The position numbers and the translations under genes are program-made. This document shows, one piece after another, positions 13,460 through 13,701 of a stretch of DNA of 13,701 nt. The notes below the pieces were generated by a model. That model saw only the letters and a list, made by a program, of their open reading frames with translations. It searched no databases and was not told the DNA's origin. Positions within the stretch are counted from its first letter, which is position 1. Each line of letters begins with the position of its first letter. Origin of the DNA: Akkermansia muciniphila (GTDB lineage: Bacteria; Verrucomicrobiota; Verrucomicrobiia; Limisphaerales; SXTU01); the NCBI GenBank assembly GCA_945872195.1, contig CAMBZO010000025.1, positions 1-13,701 on the forward strand, written 5' to 3'.

Positions 13460-13701
13460 ATGAATCCATACCTGCACTTCGTCTCCGATTACGCGCGCCT
13501 CGCCAAGGAGGGCAAAGCCTGGCCGCTCGGTGGATTCCCGCGCTGCCCACGTCCGACCACCGCTCCTGACGCGCCCGTCGCCCTCATCTTCTCCCCGCAC
13601 CCGGACGACGAGGTCATCATCGGAGGTTTCGCGCTGCGGCTCTTGCGCGAGGCGAAGTGGAACGTCATCAACGTCGCCGTCACGCAGGGCAGCAACAAGG
13701 C
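13460..13701 (+). CDS. PIG-L/LmbE-type deacetylase (3' partial)
   Basis: The first 80 codons of a gene that runs off the window. The frame ATG 13460 translates as MNPYLHFVSDYARLAKEG, then a linker, then ALIFSPHPDDEVIIGGFALR. The HPDDE motif (His47, Asp49, Asp50, Glu51) after a hydrophobic beta strand is the hallmark of PIG-L/LmbE N-acetylglucosaminyl deacetylases: His and the second Asp bind zinc, and the first Asp is the general base. The next strand, WNVINVAVTQGSNK, fits the family (VTNG/TxGs turn). Enzymes of this family remove acetyl groups from N-acetylglucosamine-type sugars on lipids, mycothiol precursors or other small molecules; the specific substrate cannot be told from this fragment. 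No Shine-Dalgarno sequence precedes the ATG. It is divergent from the metallopeptidase operon. Confidence 0.85.
   Translation, partial: MNPYLHFVSDYARLAKEGKAWPLGGFPRCPRPTTAPDAPVALIFSPHPDDEVIIGGFALRLLREAKWNVINVAVTQGSNK

Overview
The window is GC-rich, densely coding bacterial DNA that most resembles a member of the Verrucomicrobiota (Pedosphaera/Limisphaerales-like). This assignment is an inference. It rests on a DUF1501 protein next to a DUF6807 ('PmoA-like') protein, on the near absence of Shine-Dalgarno sequences, and on intergenic text made of short degenerate repeats (ATCCGTG-, CTTTGCG- and 7-bp A-rich types) that I associate from memory with PVC-group genomes. There are eleven complete genes and one partial gene at each edge. 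No stretch over 300 bases lacks a gene. I see no rRNA, complete tRNA, CRISPR array, transposase or phage gene.

Left block, + strand (1-4340): the 3' part of a type I mannose-6-phosphate isomerase (manA), then argB (N-acetylglutamate kinase), an argD-type acetylornithine aminotransferase, a DUF2238/YjdF-like membrane protein whose start abuts or overlaps the argD stop, and a small unrecognised lipoprotein. argB and argD perform steps 2 and 4 of arginine synthesis. The gaps before argB and argD carry repeat-like text, and the one before argB folds into a long imperfect inverted repeat. The block ends at a hairpin at 4356-4391 that it shares with a convergent gene.

Middle (4395-9355): a periplasmic HtrA/DegP-type serine protease with two PDZ domains lies on the minus strand, divergent from a coiled-coil, C4 zinc-ribbon protein (CT398/CdsZ-like) on the plus strand. 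A two-gene unit follows: an exported DUF6807 protein overlapping by one base a Tat-type exported DUF1501 protein. This unit ends at a perfect 8-bp stem hairpin (9362-9381) facing the next, convergent operon.

Right block, minus strand (13320 down to 9386): a secreted metzincin-like zinc metallopeptidase, a 682-residue polytopic membrane protein that looks like a GT-C glycosyltransferase, and an HpnA-like NAD(P)-dependent sugar epimerase/reductase. A PIG-L/LmbE-type deacetylase starts divergently at 13460 and runs off the window. The grouping suggests an envelope glycoconjugate or glycolipid function, but nothing in the sequence names the product.

The most unusual signals are the repeat tracts around start codons. 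One of them, a run of five 7-bp units, lies inside the metallopeptidase gene and encodes the hydrophobic core of its signal peptide.
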